A stretch of DNA of 8,762 nucleotides from the NCBI GenBank assembly GCA_937958785.1, contig CALGMY010000213.1:1-8762 (forward strand), written 5' to 3'. Both the position numbers and the translations under genes were made by a program. This stretch comes from an uncultured Gammaproteobacteria bacterium (lineage in GTDB: Bacteria; Pseudomonadota; Gammaproteobacteria; Steroidobacterales; GCA-2729495). Positions 1-6,842 of this stretch are shown piece after piece. The notes under the pieces are model-generated. The model saw only the letters and a program-made list of their open reading frames with translations, was not told the DNA's origin and searched no databases. Position 1 is the stretch's first letter, and every line of letters starts with the position of its first letter.

Positions 1-102
1 CGCCGGGACAGCGCCGTGCTCACCGGCAGCGGCATCATCAGCATGGGGCGCGTGGCGTCCCGCGGGACGGCGCTCGCGATCGAGTACCGGGTCGAGGAGT
101 AG
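1..102 (+). CDS. 3' end of an unidentified gene (partial)
   Basis: Reading from base 1 gives 33 codons and a TAG stop at 100-102. The peptide ends in an alternating hydrophobic stretch (SGIISMGRVASRGTALAIEY) that looks like one or two beta strands, followed by a short acidic tail (RVEE). Codon third positions are mostly G or C, as in the other genes here, so it reads as real coding sequence entering from the left. The fold could be a small beta-rich domain such as a hotdog thioesterase, but nothing visible is diagnostic and I do not assign a function. It is convergent with pckG, whose stop lies 37 bases downstream, and the two are separated by the inverted repeat at 102-131. Confidence 0.6.
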   Translation, partial: RRDSAVLTGSGIISMGRVASRGTALAIEYRVEE

Positions 103-131
103 GGGCCGGCCCGCAGTGTCGGGCCGGCCCC
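102..131. terminator. Perfect 11-bp inverted repeat between convergent genes, candidate bidirectional terminator
   Basis: The left arm GGGGCCGGCCC (102-112) and right arm GGGCCGGCCCC (121-131) are exact reverse complements with an 8-nt loop. The repeat begins at the last base of the upstream stop codon and ends 7 bases before the pckG stop, the place expected for a shared terminator. No T-run follows on either strand, so it is not a canonical intrinsic terminator. Each arm is itself nearly palindromic, so alternative small hairpins are possible. Function as a terminator or as a 3'-end-stabilising hairpin is inferred from position and symmetry. Confidence 0.55.
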
Positions 132-138
132 GGCCGGA

Positions 139-1881
139 TCAGCCGAGGGCGCTCACCACCCGGCGGTGCTCGTCGAGCAGGGCCTGGGGCAGGTGGTCGC
201 CGTATTCCCGCAGGTAGGTTTCCACCGAGGCCATTTCCTCCCGCCAGCTGCGGGTCTCCACGGCCAGCAGCGAATTGATCGCGCCGGGAATGAGGTCGAC
301 GCCCTCGAGGTTGAGGTCTCCGGCCTCGGGCAGGTAGCCGATGGGGGTTTCCCGGGCGCCGACCCGGCCGGCCACCCGGTCGATGATCCAGTGGAGCACC
401 CGCAGGTTGTCGCCGAAGCCCGGCCACAGGAAGCGGCCCTGGTCGTCCTGGCGGAACCAGTTGACGTGGAAGATGGCAGGCAGGCGCTTCGAGCGACCCG
501 CGAAGCTCAGCCAGTGGCCCCAGTAATCGCCGAAGTTGTAGCCGCAGAACGGCTTCATCGCCATGGGGTCGCGGCGGGTGACACCGACCGCGCCGGTGGC
601 TGCAGCCGTGGTCTCCGAGGCCACGCCGGCCCCCACCAGCACGCCGTGCTGCCAGCTTTTCGCCTGGTAGACGAGGGGCGCAAGCTCCCGGCGGCGGCCG
701 CCGAAGATGATGGCGCTGATGGGCACGCCCTGTGGGTCGTCGGCCAGTGGCGAGTAGCTCGGGTTCTTCGTGGCCGCCACGGTGAAGCGCGCGTTGGGAT
801 GTGCGGCCGGGCCGTTCTTCGGATCGTAGGGGCGGCCCTGCCAGTCGATGGCCGGGGTGCCGCTGCCCTTGCCCTCCCACCAGGGCTCGTTGTCAGCGGT
901 CAGTGCGACGTTGGTGAAGATGGTGTCGCTCTGGATCATGTCGTAGGCGTTACGGTTGGTCTTCGGGCCCGTGCCCGGCACCACGCCGAAGTACCCGGAC
1001 TCGGGATTGATCGCCCGCAGCTGGCCGGTGGGGTCCAGGTGCAGCCAGGCGATGTCGTCGCCGAGGGTGCGGACCTTCCAGCCCGGGAGCGAGTCCGGCG
1101 GAATGAGCATGGCCAGATTGGTCTTGCCGCAGGCGGACGGGAACGCCGCCGCCAGGTTGTGCTTCTCGCCGTCCGGGCTCTCGATCTCGACGAGCAGCAT
1201 GTGTTCGGCGAGCCAGCCTTCCTGCTGCGCCTGCCAGCTGGCGATACGCAGGGCGTGGCACTTCTTGCCCAGCAGGGCGTTGCCGCCGTAGCCGGAGCCG
1301 ATGCTCTCGATCAGCAGTTCGTCGGGGAAATGCATGATGAAGCGGCGGTTCGGATCGAGGTCACCCGTGGAATGCAGGCCGCGGACGAACTTGTTGTCCC
1401 GCTCGATTCGCTCCAGTGCCGCCTTGCCCATGCGGGTCATGAGCCGCATGTTGGCGGCCACGTAGGCGCTGTCGGTGATTTCGACGCCACAGCGGGCGTA
1501 GGGGGAGGCAATGGGTCCCATGCAGTAGGGCACCACGAACATCGTCCTTCCCTGCATGGCGCCGGCGAACAGCCCCGACATCCGGGCGTGGGCTTCCTTC
1601 GGTGCCATCCAGTTGTTGTTGGGGCCCGCTGCCTCGCGCTCGGGCGTGCAGACGAAGGTCAGGTGCTCGACACGCGCGACGTCGGACGGATTCGAGCGGT
1701 GGAGGTAGCAGTTGGGGTAGGTCTTCGGGTTCAGCGGCATCAGGTCGCCGCTCTTGACCATCAGGTCGAGGAGGGTCTGGTACTCGGCATCCGAGCCGTC
1801 GCACCAGTGGATCCGGGCCGGTTTGGTGAGAGCCGCCACGTCGTCTACCCAGCGCTGCAGCGCTGCATTGCTCGTCGTCAT
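139..1881 (-). CDS. pckG: Phosphoenolpyruvate carboxykinase (GTP)
   Basis: This cytosolic enzyme converts oxaloacetate plus GTP to phosphoenolpyruvate, CO2 and GDP, the entry step of gluconeogenesis. The 580-residue product has the GTP-type signatures: substrate-binding DVARVEH (67-73, Arg70), GYGGN (197-201), the lid and metal region LLGKKCHALRIAS (203-215), AEHM (225-228, His227), the P-loop FPSACGKTN with the hyperreactive Cys251 (247-255), kinase-2 GDDIAW with Asp276 (274-279), GYFGVVPGTG (296-305), NARF with Arg365, and the guanine-pocket segment KPFCGYNF (443-450). In that segment position 446 is Cys where animal enzymes have Phe. The start is the ATG at 1881, preceded by AAGGA (1888-1892) six bases away. 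The open frame extends 83 codons further upstream, but that part has no family resemblance and would read through the promoter. The length is close to the family norm. It is divergent from tsaB and convergent with the gene at the left edge, so it is probably transcribed alone. Confidence 0.97.
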   Translation of the reverse strand: MTTSNAALQRWVDDVAALTKPARIHWCDGSDAEYQTLLDLMVKSGDLMPLNPKTYPNCYLHRSNPSDVARVEHLTFVCTPEREAAGPNNNWMAPKEAHARMSGLFAGAMQGRTMFVVPYCMGPIASPYARCGVEITDSAYVAANMRLMTRMGKAALERIERDNKFVRGLHSTGDLDPNRRFIMHFPDELLIESIGSGYGGNALLGKKCHALRIASWQAQQEGWLAEHMLLVEIESPDGEKHNLAAAFPSACGKTNLAMLIPPDSLPGWKVRTLGDDIAWLHLDPTGQLRAINPESGYFGVVPGTGPKTNRNAYDMIQSDTIFTNVALTADNEPWWEGKGSGTPAIDWQGRPYDPKNGPAAHPNARFTVAATKNPSYSPLADDPQGVPISAIIFGGRRRELAPLVYQAKSWQHGVLVGAGVASETTAAATGAVGVTRRDPMAMKPFCGYNFGDYWGHWLSFAGRSKRLPAIFHVNWFRQDDQGRFLWPGFGDNLRVLHWIIDRVAGRVGARETPIGYLPEAGDLNLEGVDLIPGAINSLLAVETRSWREEMASVETYLREYGDHLPQALLDEHRRVVSALG

Positions 1882-1981
1882 CCGATGTCCTTGCCTGAGG
1901 GTTGTCCTGGGCGCGGCGACCGGTGCGCATTGTTGGCTTTGGATCCCGCGCCGTGGGTCGCCGGCCGCGCGAGGTGCAATT

Positions 1982-1987
1982 ATTATA
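1982..1987 (-). promoter_or_regulatory. -10 box (TATAAT) of the likely pckG promoter
   Basis: The minus strand reads a perfect TATAAT here, in the only A/T-rich island of the intergenic region. Transcription would begin near 1975, giving a leader of roughly 95 nt before the pckG ATG. The best-placed -35 hexamer, 17 bases upstream (2005-2010), reads GGCCAA, a poor match to TTGACA. This hints at activator dependence. The plus strand of the same island reads TATTAT (1981-1986), five of six consensus bases, which could serve tsaB, but its -35 position is also poor. Confidence 0.5.
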
Positions 1988-1994
1988 CAGATCG

Positions 1995-2014
1995 GTCCGG
2001 CCCGTTGGCCGGAC
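1995..2014. promoter_or_regulatory. Perfect 20-bp dyad, candidate operator in the pckG/tsaB control region
   Basis: Arms GTCCGGCC (1995-2002) and GGCCGGAC (2007-2014) are exact reverse complements around a CGTT centre. The element covers the expected -35 region of the minus-strand TATAAT promoter and would lie just downstream of a start driven by the plus-strand TATTAT. Two half-sites one helical turn apart suit a dimeric regulator. It could instead form a hairpin in the tsaB leader. No regulator is encoded in the window and I do not match the motif to a known factor. Confidence 0.4.
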
Positions 2015-2017
2015 GGA

Positions 2018-2055
2018 GCCGCCGCGACCCTGTGAACATATGCTGGGGCGGCGGC
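2018..2055 (+). repeat. Inverted repeat abutting the tsaB start codon
   Basis: GCCGCCGC (2018-2025) and GCGGCGGC (2048-2055) are exact reverse complements with a 22-nt loop. The right arm ends one base before the ATG at 2057-2059 and takes in part of the only G-rich stretch (2045-2048) that could act as a ribosome-binding site. If formed in the mRNA, the stem would tend to hide the tsaB start. G+C-rich trinucleotide runs make short inverted repeats likely by chance, so this is only a candidate. Confidence 0.25.
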
Positions 2056-2056
2056 G

Positions 2057-2806
2057 ATGCCCGGCCCTGACACTGGGGATTTGACGATTTCATCCGCACC
2101 CTTCACCTGCCTCGCGATCGAGACCGCCACGGACCAGGCCAGCGTGGCCCTGCTGGTTGGTGGCCGCGCGCTCGTCCGGGAAAGCCGCGGCCTGCGGGCG
2201 CCATCCCGGAATGTCTACGAGTGGATTGGCGAGCTGCTGGCGGAGGCGCGCATCGGCCTCGGTGCGCTCGACTGTGTCGCGTATGGCGCGGGTCCGGGCA
2301 GCTTCACGGGTACCCGGGTCGGCGTCGCGGTGGCCCAGGGCCTCGGCTTCGCGCGCGGACTGCCGCTCTGCCCGGTCTCCACGCTGGCGGCCCTTGCCGA
2401 GGGCGCGTTCCGCACCACGGCCGCCCCCGCAGTGGCCTGTTGCCTGGATGCCCACATGGGCGAGGTCTACTTGGGCGCCTACCGGCGTGACCCGGACGCG
2501 GGCGTGCTGCCGCTCATGACGGATACGCTCGTTGCACCCGGTGCCGTCGAGCTGCCGGACGGCCATGCCTTCGTCGCGGTCGGCCCCGGCTGGCTCGCTT
2601 ACCCGGACGCACTGACCCGCCTCGGAGGCGCCATGACTGCCCTGGATGCCGATCGCCTGCCGTCCGCCATCGACGTCGCGAGCCTCGCCGCGAGGTCCTT
2701 CCGCGCGGGCCACCGCGTGGCGCCGGCGGCCGCCCGTCCCAACTACCTCCGCCAGCGCGTGGCGACGGTGGCAGGCACCGCGCCGGCCGGAAAGGTGCAA
2801 GCATGA
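2057..2806 (+). CDS. tsaB: tRNA threonylcarbamoyladenosine biosynthesis protein TsaB
   Basis: TsaB is the scaffold partner of TsaD in the cytosolic complex (with TsaE) that transfers threonylcarbamoyl to A37 of ANN-decoding tRNAs. The 249-residue product has the ASKHA-fold opening strand CLAIETATDQASVAL (18-32), the family signature GAGPGSFTGTRVGVAVAQGL (77-96), DAHMGEVYLGAYRRD (131-145) and the late motif PNYLRQRVA (228-236). Normal length is about 230-240. The ATG at 2057 is the first start after an in-frame TGA at 2033 and adds about 16 residues before the conserved strand. An in-frame TTG at 2081 is the only other early start, and its G-run is too close to serve as a ribosome-binding site. 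The usual His-Ser/Thr after the second strand (EHTQ in E. coli) is missing; the region reads APSRNVYEW (48-56). The gene overlaps dsbB by ATGA, so the two are probably co-transcribed. Confidence 0.93.
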   Translation: MPGPDTGDLTISSAPFTCLAIETATDQASVALLVGGRALVRESRGLRAPSRNVYEWIGELLAEARIGLGALDCVAYGAGPGSFTGTRVGVAVAQGLGFARGLPLCPVSTLAALAEGAFRTTAAPAVACCLDAHMGEVYLGAYRRDPDAGVLPLMTDTLVAPGAVELPDGHAFVAVGPGWLAYPDALTRLGGAMTALDADRLPSAIDVASLAARSFRAGHRVAPAAARPNYLRQRVATVAGTAPAGKVQA

Positions 2807-3300
2807 ACGTGCGGCTTGCCAATACCCTCGGTGCCACGGCCTGCGCAGCCCTGATGGGCTATGCGCTGTACGCCCAGCATGGCCTCGGCCTCGATCCGTG
2901 TCCGCTGTGCATCTTCCAGCGGGTCGCCGTGATCTGCCTGGGAGTGGTCTTCGTGCTGGCGGCCCTTCACCCGGCGGGCAGGCTGGGACGCACGACCTAT
3001 GCATTGCTGATCGCCGTCGTGGCGCTCGCCGGGAGTGGCGTCGCCGCCCGCCACGTCTGGCTGACGACCCTGCCGCCGGAGCGGGTGCCTGCCTGTGGCC
3101 CCGGCCTCGACTTCATGCTGGAGTCGTTCCCGCTGGCCGAGGCACTGGCGATGGTGTTCTCGGGATCCGGGGAGTGCGCCGCGGTGGAGTGGCGACTGCT
3201 CGGCCTCAGCATGCCGGCCTGGGTGCTGGTTGCGCTGGTCTGCCTCGGCACCTTCGGCGTGGTGGTCAATTGGCGCGGACGGCTTCCCGGCGCACGCTAG
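2803..3300 (+). CDS. dsbB: Disulfide bond formation protein DsbB
   Basis: DsbB is the inner-membrane quinone reductase that reoxidises periplasmic DsbA. The 165-residue product shows four hydrophobic segments (about 8-26, 41-58, 64-82 and 138-156). The first periplasmic loop carries the redox pair CPLCIFQR (Cys33/Cys36), and the second loop carries Cys98 and Cys125, the pair that exchanges with DsbA. The conserved RHVWL (83-87) is also present. Length is close to the family norm (E. coli 176). The ATG at 2803 overlaps the tsaB stop as ATGA and has a good ribosome-binding site, GGAAAGG (2789-2795), seven bases upstream inside tsaB. The stop TAG (3298-3300) interlocks with the dapD stop on the other strand. 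A DsbA partner is not encoded in the window. Confidence 0.96.
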   Translation: MNVRLANTLGATACAALMGYALYAQHGLGLDPCPLCIFQRVAVICLGVVFVLAALHPAGRLGRTTYALLIAVVALAGSGVAARHVWLTTLPPERVPACGPGLDFMLESFPLAEALAMVFSGSGECAAVEWRLLGLSMPAWVLVALVCLGTFGVVVNWRGRLPGAR

Positions 3301-4106
3301 TCATTCCGCAGGAGTTCGTTCAGGGAAACCTTGGCGCGGGTCTTCGCGTCCACGCGCTTCACGATTACCGCGCAGGCCAGGCTGCAGCGGCCGTCCCCCG
3401 AAGGCAGGCTGCCCGGCACCACGACGGCACCGGCGGGCACCCGGCCGTAGAGCACCTCGTCGCGCTCCCGGTCGTAGATGCGCGTGCTCTGGCCGATGAA
3501 GACCCCCATGGAGATCACGGCGCCTTCCTCGACCACCACGCCCTCGACGATTTCCGAGCGGGCGCCAATGAAGCAGTTGTCCTCGATGATCGTCGGCCCC
3601 GCCTGGCCCGGCTCCAGTACCCCGGAGAGATGCACGTTGCGGCCGATCTGGGCGCAGGAGCCGACGGTGGCCCAGGTGTCGACCATGGTGCCGCTGTCGA
3701 CGAACGCGCCGATGTTCACGAAGGAGGGCATCAGCACGACGTTGGCGGCCACATGGGCGCCCCGCCGAACGATGGCGCCGGGCACGACGCGGGTGCCGGC
3801 CGCGGCGAACCGGGCGGCCGGCCAGTCCTGGTACTTGAGCGGCACCTTGTCGTAGTAGTCGGTGACGCCTCCCGGCATGCGCACGCTGCGCTCGATGCCG
3901 AAGTGGAGGAGCACGGCCTTCTTCAACCACTGGTTGACGAGCCAGCCCGCAGCCGTCTTCTCGGCGACCCGCACCTCGCCCCGGTCCAGCATGGCGATGG
4001 CCTGCGCCACCGCGTCCCGGAGCTCCGGGCCGGCATTCGGCAGGTCGAGCGACGCCCGGTTCTCCCAGGCGGTGTCTATGGCTTGCTGGAGGGCTGGCTG
4101 GTTCAC
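3297..4106 (-). CDS. dapD: 2,3,4,5-tetrahydropyridine-2,6-dicarboxylate N-succinyltransferase
   Basis: DapD transfers succinyl from succinyl-CoA to tetrahydrodipicolinate in the succinylase branch of lysine and diaminopimelate synthesis, feeding peptidoglycan and protein. The 269-residue product matches the E. coli type (274): an N-terminal helical domain with VRVAEK (46-51) and NQWLKKAVLLHF (58-69), then a left-handed beta-helix of hexapeptide repeats (about 107-210) including MPSFVNIGAFVDSGTMVDTW (126-145), VGSCAQIG and GARSEIVEG, and a C-terminal strand region. The start is GTG at 4106, with a weak GGAA (4114-4117) seven bases upstream. The family N-terminus aligns from here, and there is no nearer ATG. 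It is the third gene of map-glnD-dapD, 27 bases after the glnD stop. Its own stop (3297-3299) is inside the CTAG that also ends dsbB. Confidence 0.96.
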   Translation of the reverse strand: MNQPALQQAIDTAWENRASLDLPNAGPELRDAVAQAIAMLDRGEVRVAEKTAAGWLVNQWLKKAVLLHFGIERSVRMPGGVTDYYDKVPLKYQDWPAARFAAAGTRVVPGAIVRRGAHVAANVVLMPSFVNIGAFVDSGTMVDTWATVGSCAQIGRNVHLSGVLEPGQAGPTIIEDNCFIGARSEIVEGVVVEEGAVISMGVFIGQSTRIYDRERDEVLYGRVPAGAVVVPGSLPSGDGRCSLACAVIVKRVDAKTRAKVSLNELLRND

Positions 4107-4133
4107 GGGGCTGTTCCGGGCTGGGGGTGATGT

Positions 4134-6842
4134 TCAGCTGGCGCTGTCGAGGGCCTGGGTCACCGCGGCCTTCAGCTGGTCGCAAAGGGCGGCGTCCAGT
4201 GGTGCTCCGGCGGCATCGGTGACGTAGAAGACGTCCTCCGCCCGCTCCCCGACGGTCAGGATCTTGGCTGCCTGGATGCCGACCCGGTGGGCGCGCAGTA
4301 CCTGGCCCACCTGGTAGAGCAGCCCCGGCCGGTCGCCGGCAACGATTTCCATGACGGTGCGGTCGTTGGTCTCGTCGGAGGCGAAGGTCACGATCGTGGG
4401 GGTCGAGAACATGCGCACCTGGCGGGGAGGTCGGCGCGTGACGCGCAGGCCCTTCTCCCCGCCGGTGGTGATCTCCTGATCCAGGCGACGCAGGATCTGC
4501 CCACGTCGGTCGGCGTCGCGGATCTGCTCGCCGTTGTTCTCGAGCACGACGTAGGTGGACAGGCTGAAGCCGTTGTCGAGGCGGATGATCCGGGCGTCGG
4601 CGATGTTGAGGCCGAGCTCGTCCAGCACGGCAGTGGCCGTCGCGAAGGTGTAGCGGTCACGGGGTGCGTACACCACTACCGAGGTGCCGGCACCCGAGGC
4701 GTCGTCCTGCACCCCCACGAGGACGCGGCGACCCTCGGCTTCCCGGCCGGCCAGCAGGTTGGTGTGCCAGGCGATTTCCTCGGGCCGGCAGCGCAGGAAA
4801 TAGTCGTCACCGAGTTCGGCCCAGATCTCGTCGATGCGGGGCGCCGGGATGCCGGCCACGGCGGGCAGGGCCCGGGTGGCGGCCTTGCGCTCGGCGATGA
4901 GCTCGTCCCGGTCGATGGGCTTCTCGAGGCCCCGGCGCAGGGCCCGCTTGGCCTGGCCGTAGGTCTCCTCGAACAGCTGCGCCTTCCAGGAATTCCAGAG
5001 CTTCGGGTTCGTGCCGCGAACATCCGCGACGGTGAGCAGGTAGAGGTAGTCCAGGTGGGATTCGTCACCGATCAGGCCGGCGAAGTCGCGGATCACCGCC
5101 GGGTCGCTGATGTCCCGTTTCTGGGCGGTCAGTGACAACAGCAGGTGGTTGCGCACGAGCCAGGCAACCAGCCGGGCGTCATAGCGGCTGAGCCCGTGCT
5201 CGAGGACGAAGGTCTCGGCGTCGATGGCGCCCAGCTCCGAGTGGTCGCCACCGCGGCCCTTGGCGATGTCGTGGAACAGGCCGGCGAGGTAGGCGAGTTC
5301 GGGTGCGGGCAGCCCCTGCATGATCTCCGAGCAGCGCGGGTACTCGTGGTTGTAGCGGGACAGCGCGAAGCGCCGGAGGTTGCTCACCACGAAGAGCGTG
5401 TGCTCGTCGACGGTGTAGGCGTGGAACAGGTCGTACTGCATCCGGCCCACGATTCGGCCGAAGGCGGGTACGTAGCGCCCCAGGACGCCATAGCGGTTCA
5501 TGCGCCGGAGCTCGTGGGTGACGCCTTCCTTCGCCCGCAGTATCTGCAGGAACAGCCGGTGGTTGCGCGGGTCCTGGCGGAATTCGTCGTCGATCAGGTT
5601 GAGGCTGCGCCGGATGAGCGAGATGGTGCCAGCGCTGACTCCCTTGATCTCCGGTCGCTGCTGCAGGAGGAGGAAGAGTTCGAGCAGGGCCGACGGTGCG
5701 CGGTCGAACACGCCGTCGTCGGTGACCTGCAGGAAGCCGTTGTGCACGCTGAAGCGCTCGTTGAGGGGCTCGGCCTCCGCGTCCGGGTCGTGCAGGATCG
5801 CCTCCTGGAACTGCTGCAACAGCATCTCGTTGAGGCGGCTGAGGTCCATCACCGTGCGGTAATAGCGCTGCATGAACTGCTCGACGGCCAGCATGTAGCT
5901 GGCATCCTGGTAGCCGAACAGCTGGGCGATCCGGGTCTGGTAGTCGAAGAGCAGGCGGTCCTCGTGCCGGCCCGTGAGCAGGTGGAGGGCAAACCTTATC
6001 CGCCACAGGAACTCCCGTCCCTGGATGAGCAGTCGCAGCTCCGGCGGGCTCAGGAAGCTCCGGCTCACCAGGTACTCGAGGTCACCACGGCCGTATTCGC
6101 GCAGGGCCACCCAGCTGATGGTCTGGATGTCCCGCAGGCCCCCGGGGCTGCCCTTCACGTCCGGCTCGAGGTTGTAGGCGGTATCGTCGTAGCGGTGGTG
6201 GCGGTTCTGCTGCTCCCGGATCTTGCCCTCGAAGAACTGTCGCGACGGCCAGATTCGGCCGGGGGCGATGGCGGACTGCATTTCCCAGAGCAGGTCCTCG
6301 GAGCCGAGCAGCAGGCGGGCCTCCATCAGCGTCGTGATCACCGTGAGATCGTTGCCCGCATCCTGGCCGCATTCGGCGGCGCTGCGCACGCTGTGCCGGA
6401 TCTCGATGCCCGCGTCCCACAGCAGGGTCAGGAAGTCGGAGAGGCTGTCGGGCGGAGGCGGGGTTTCCCGCGGCGGGGTCAGGACGAGCAGGTCCACGTC
6501 GGAGAAGGGATGGAGTTCGCCGCGGCCGTAGCCGCCCACCGCGACGAGCGCGCAGTCCGCGTGTCCCGGGTCGCCGGCCCGGCGCCAGGCCTCGCACACC
6601 ACGAGGTCCACCAGGGCCGCCCGGTCCGCCACCAGCCGCCCGGCGGCCTCGCCGGCCAGGAAGCGCTGCTTCAGGGCGGCGTCACCGGCGTTGAGCGCGT
6701 GGCGCAGGACCTGGCGGGCGGGCCCGTCGGCCTGGAGCAGCTGGCGGAAGTCGAGCGCGGCGCCATCGGGCTGGAGCACCGAGGCCGCGAGCTGCCGGGC
6801 CTCGTCGCCGAGGGCGAGGGGCGGGACGGGCGGAGTACTCAT
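4134..6842 (-). CDS. glnD: Bifunctional uridylyltransferase/uridylyl-removing enzyme GlnD
   Basis: GlnD senses glutamine and adds or removes UMP on PII proteins (GlnB/GlnK), thereby controlling glutamine synthetase and nitrogen gene expression. The 902-residue protein (E. coli 890) has the full four-part layout. There is a nucleotidyltransferase domain with GGYGRGEL (103-110) and metal ligands Asp115 and Asp117 in PFSDVDLLVL, then DVKGSPGGLRDIQ (228-240). An HD phosphohydrolase domain follows with His480, His524-Asp525 in LFHDIAKGRGGDHSELG and Asp607 in TVADVRGTNP. Two C-terminal ACT domains (about 721-790 and 828-897) bind glutamine. All catalytic residues I can place are present, so both activities look intact. 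The ATG at 6842 overlaps the map stop as ATGA. The ribosome-binding site is weak, so coupling to map translation is likely. The frame continues open upstream into map, but that stretch does not resemble GlnD. Confidence 0.97.
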   Translation of the reverse strand: MSTPPVPPLALGDEARQLAASVLQPDGAALDFRQLLQADGPARQVLRHALNAGDAALKQRFLAGEAAGRLVADRAALVDLVVCEAWRRAGDPGHADCALVAVGGYGRGELHPFSDVDLLVLTPPRETPPPPDSLSDFLTLLWDAGIEIRHSVRSAAECGQDAGNDLTVITTLMEARLLLGSEDLLWEMQSAIAPGRIWPSRQFFEGKIREQQNRHHRYDDTAYNLEPDVKGSPGGLRDIQTISWVALREYGRGDLEYLVSRSFLSPPELRLLIQGREFLWRIRFALHLLTGRHEDRLLFDYQTRIAQLFGYQDASYMLAVEQFMQRYYRTVMDLSRLNEMLLQQFQEAILHDPDAEAEPLNERFSVHNGFLQVTDDGVFDRAPSALLELFLLLQQRPEIKGVSAGTISLIRRSLNLIDDEFRQDPRNHRLFLQILRAKEGVTHELRRMNRYGVLGRYVPAFGRIVGRMQYDLFHAYTVDEHTLFVVSNLRRFALSRYNHEYPRCSEIMQGLPAPELAYLAGLFHDIAKGRGGDHSELGAIDAETFVLEHGLSRYDARLVAWLVRNHLLLSLTAQKRDISDPAVIRDFAGLIGDESHLDYLYLLTVADVRGTNPKLWNSWKAQLFEETYGQAKRALRRGLEKPIDRDELIAERKAATRALPAVAGIPAPRIDEIWAELGDDYFLRCRPEEIAWHTNLLAGREAEGRRVLVGVQDDASGAGTSVVVYAPRDRYTFATATAVLDELGLNIADARIIRLDNGFSLSTYVVLENNGEQIRDADRRGQILRRLDQEITTGGEKGLRVTRRPPRQVRMFSTPTIVTFASDETNDRTVMEIVAGDRPGLLYQVGQVLRAHRVGIQAAKILTVGERAEDVFYVTDAAGAPLDAALCDQLKAAVTQALDSAS

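Noticed and set aside
166..2070. 634-codon plus-strand open frame opposite pckG
   Set aside because: It lies almost wholly antisense to a clearly conserved gene. Long antisense frames are common in G+C-rich coding DNA because stop codons are rare there, and the translation resembles no family I know.
1882..2130. 83-residue extension of PckG upstream of the ATG at 1881
   Set aside because: The extension crosses the TATAAT box and the dyad and enters tsaB, while the ATG at 1881 has its own ribosome-binding site and matches the family start.
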